DNA from: an uncultured Lentisphaeria bacterium
Lineage (GTDB): Bacteria > Verrucomicrobiota > Lentisphaeria > Victivallales > Victivallaceae
NCBI GenBank assembly: GCA_949298665.1
Contig: CASFXO010000033.1
Location: 1-6,929 of the forward strand
Direction: 5' to 3'
DNA length: 6,929 nt
Shown: positions 5,656 through 6,929 of the stretch, in pieces
How positions within the stretch are numbered: the first letter of the stretch is position 1
How the letters are laid out: each line of letters begins with the position of its first letter
Program-made: the position numbers and the translations under genes
The notes under the pieces: model-generated
Told to the model about the DNA's origin: nothing
Databases searched by the model: none
The model's input: only the letters and a program-made list of their open reading frames with translations

Positions 5656-6524
5656 CGGCGGCGGTGGCGATACAGGCGGATCGGGTGGAAAAACGGTTCG
5701 GACGGAAAACGGTTCTGCAGGAGTTGTCGCTGCGGGTTCCCGCGGGCAGCTGTTACGCTCTGCTGGGGCGCAACGGCGCCGGCAAGACCACGCTGATGCG
5801 GCTTCTTGCCGGGCAGCTGCTGCCGGCTGCCGGGTGCATCCGGGTGCTGGGTGAGGATCCGGCCGACTGCCGGTTGGAAACGGCGGCGCGCATCGGGTAT
5901 GTGGCGGAGCGCCGGCACCTGTGGCGGGAGATGACGCTGCCGGAATATCTGCAGTATCAGCAGGCGTTTTTTCCCGAACGGTGGGATGACGCGCTGGTGA
6001 CCGCGCTGTGCCGTCGGCTGCAGTTGCCGGAGACGGGACGGATCGGGGATTTTTCCTTCGGGACGGCGGGGAAGGCCGCCCTGCTGGGCGTGCTTGGACG
6101 ACGACCGGAGCTATTGCTGCTGGATGATCCGCTGCCGGGACTGGATCCGGCGGCGCGACGGGAATGGCAGGACGTCATTCTGGAGTCGCTGGCGGAAACG
6201 GGTTGTACGGTCTTTTTTTCCACTCATCAGATCGGGGAGTTGACCGGAATCTGCGACCGGGCGGGGATTTTGCGGGAAGGGCGGATGGTGGCGGAGGGGA
6301 CCATCGAGGAGCTGCGGGCGCGCTGGCGGGAAGTCCGGCTGCCGGCGGCGGCGAGTCCCGGCACGCTTCCCGGAGAAATCCGACGGGAGGTGCTGGCGGA
6401 TACGCTGCGTGTGGTGACGACGGCGCCGGAGGCGGAACTCGCGGCGGCATTGCAGCAGCAGCGGATCGGCGGCTTCCGGATTCAATCGCTGACGCTGGAG
6501 GAAATCTTTCTCGAACTGGCCTGA
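5652..6524 (+). CDS. ABC transporter ATP-binding protein
   Basis: This 290-residue cytoplasmic ATPase should energise or gate the adjacent membrane protein. Walker A is GRNGAGKTT (39-47). The Q-loop region is IGYVAERRHLW (81-91), with Glu in place of Gln, as in several ABC-2 exporter ATPases. The signature region reads DFSFGTAGKAALLGVL (133-148), so the usual LSGGQ is FSFGT. Walker B is LLLLDDP (154-160), with Asp159 where most family members have the catalytic Glu, followed by the D-loop GLDPAARRE (163-171). The H-loop is STHQ with His192. After residue 220 comes the C-terminal extension usual for exporter ATPases, ending in SLTLEEIFLEL. The conserved Walker A, D-loop and H-loop argue for ATP binding and some turnover; the weak signature and Asp159 suggest slow hydrolysis (inference). 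The overall type resembles the YtrB/CcmA/NatA-like exporters that pair with YtrA regulators. The last 43 bp overlap the convergent gene. Confidence 0.95.
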   Translation: MTAAVAIQADRVEKRFGRKTVLQELSLRVPAGSCYALLGRNGAGKTTLMRLLAGQLLPAAGCIRVLGEDPADCRLETAARIGYVAERRHLWREMTLPEYLQYQQAFFPERWDDALVTALCRRLQLPETGRIGDFSFGTAGKAALLGVLGRRPELLLLDDPLPGLDPAARREWQDVILESLAETGCTVFFSTHQIGELTGICDRAGILREGRMVAEGTIEELRARWREVRLPAAASPGTLPGEIRREVLADTLRVVTTAPEAELAAALQQQRIGGFRIQSLTLEEIFLELA

Positions 6525-6929
6525 AGGGCGTCGTCGTCGGGGGCCTGCCGGGAAGACAGCAGGAGGGCGGCTGCCCGGAGCGCCTCCTCGCGGGACTGGA
6601 ATTCGCCGCCGAGTTGCCGTTCGTAAAGGGCGGTCAGAACCCGGCCGAATGCGGGACCGGGCGCAAACCCGGCGGCCAGCAGATGGCGTCCCTGCACCAG
6701 CGGCGGGGGCAGCGCAAGTTCCCCCTGCCGGCGGCGGACCTCGTCCAGCAGCCGCAGATATGGGGCGAACAGGCCATGACTGGCCAGACAGTCGAGCCGG
6801 TTGAGTTCCAGCTCCAGCGGAAAGGTCGGGGACGCCAGCAGTTTCCGCAGCGTGGTCTCCTTCATCTGCTCCACCTGGGCGAAACGCATATGGCGGCGCA
6901 CCGCGGATTCAACGACATTCTGCTGGTCG
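6482..6929 (-). CDS. CCA tRNA nucleotidyltransferase / poly(A) polymerase family protein, C-terminal part
   Basis: The frame is open through the right edge, so only the last 148 residues are seen; the catalytic nucleotidyltransferase head lies outside. The visible part is the RNA-binding helical region and the linker before it. VRRHMRFAQVEQMKETTLRKLLASPTF is the end of the HD-like segment. ELELNRLDCLASHG is the classic 'x-L-x-x-x-D-x-x-A-S-H-G' motif. PPPLVQGRHLLAAGFAPGPAFGRVLTALYERQLGGEFQSREEAL is the highly typical 'P-L-[IV]-x-G-x-x-L-x-x-x-G-x-x-P-G-P-x-[FL]-G' tail of these enzymes. They add or repair the 3' CCA of tRNA, or polyadenylate RNA; the two roles cannot be told apart from this part. 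The last 20 or so residues (APDDDALQASSRKISSSVSD) are a polar extension beyond the family core, part of which is encoded antisense to the ATPase gene. Confidence 0.92.
   Translation of the reverse strand, partial: DQQNVVESAVRRHMRFAQVEQMKETTLRKLLASPTFPLELELNRLDCLASHGLFAPYLRLLDEVRRRQGELALPPPLVQGRHLLAAGFAPGPAFGRVLTALYERQLGGEFQSREEALRAAALLLSSRQAPDDDALQASSRKISSSVSD

Noticed and set aside
3540..6524. High density of TTCCGG/CCGGAA hexamers suggestive of an uptake or modification signal
   Set aside because: They fall mostly in Phe-Arg/Pro-Glu type codon contexts in G+C-rich coding DNA; without genome-wide counts no enrichment can be claimed.

Overview
The window looks like chromosomal DNA from a G+C-rich bacterium. 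The best guess is the PVC group, in particular a Lentisphaerota/Victivallis-like lineage or a relative of the Planctomycetota. That guess rests on family resemblance remembered rather than searched: a protein built on repeated 'hydrophobic-Pro-hydrophobic' segments, a permease with a 'G-x-F/Y-P-x-x-L' tail, and the style of the CCA-enzyme C-terminus. No rRNA, tRNA, CRISPR array, transposase or phage gene was seen. The left third is slightly less G+C-rich than the right half, where GGG codons are very common.

Layout. (1) Bases 2-1534 (+) hold the 3' part of a long protein of unknown function whose true start is probably left of the window. (2) 1582-2526 (+) is a ten-helix EamA/DMT-family transporter with a strong ribosome binding site. 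(3) 2527-2669 is a short convergent spacer with possible alternative hairpins. (4) 3335-2670 (-) is an unrecognised 221-residue protein with a remote resemblance to carbohydrate-binding/DOMON-type beta-sandwich domains. (5) 3336-3535 is a divergent control region with two face-to-face sigma70-type promoters, each with a 17-bp spacer, and a 20-bp palindrome at the rightward transcription start. (6) 3536-6524 (+) is a compact three-gene operon: a YtrA-subfamily GntR repressor, a membrane protein with about seven N-terminal helices fused to a soluble region of about 330 residues, and an ABC ATPase. Both junctions are ATGA stop/start overlaps. (7) 6929-6482 (-) is the C-terminal part of a CCA tRNA nucleotidyltransferase/poly(A)-polymerase-family protein that overlaps the end of the ATPase gene tail to tail by 43 bp.

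How it works together. The operon resembles GntR(YtrA)-ABC loci, in which a small one-domain GntR repressor controls its own operon and is relieved by stress (cell-envelope-active compounds in the Bacillus subtilis ytr case). Here the repressor probably binds the palindrome over its own start site. The ATPase would power the membrane protein, whose large C-terminal part is the most unusual item in the window. The ATPase has a degenerate signature motif and Asp in place of the usual catalytic Glu. The operon could therefore be a slow or signalling transporter rather than a high-flux pump; this is inference. The other genes show no clear functional link to the operon, although the leftward gene 4 shares its control region.
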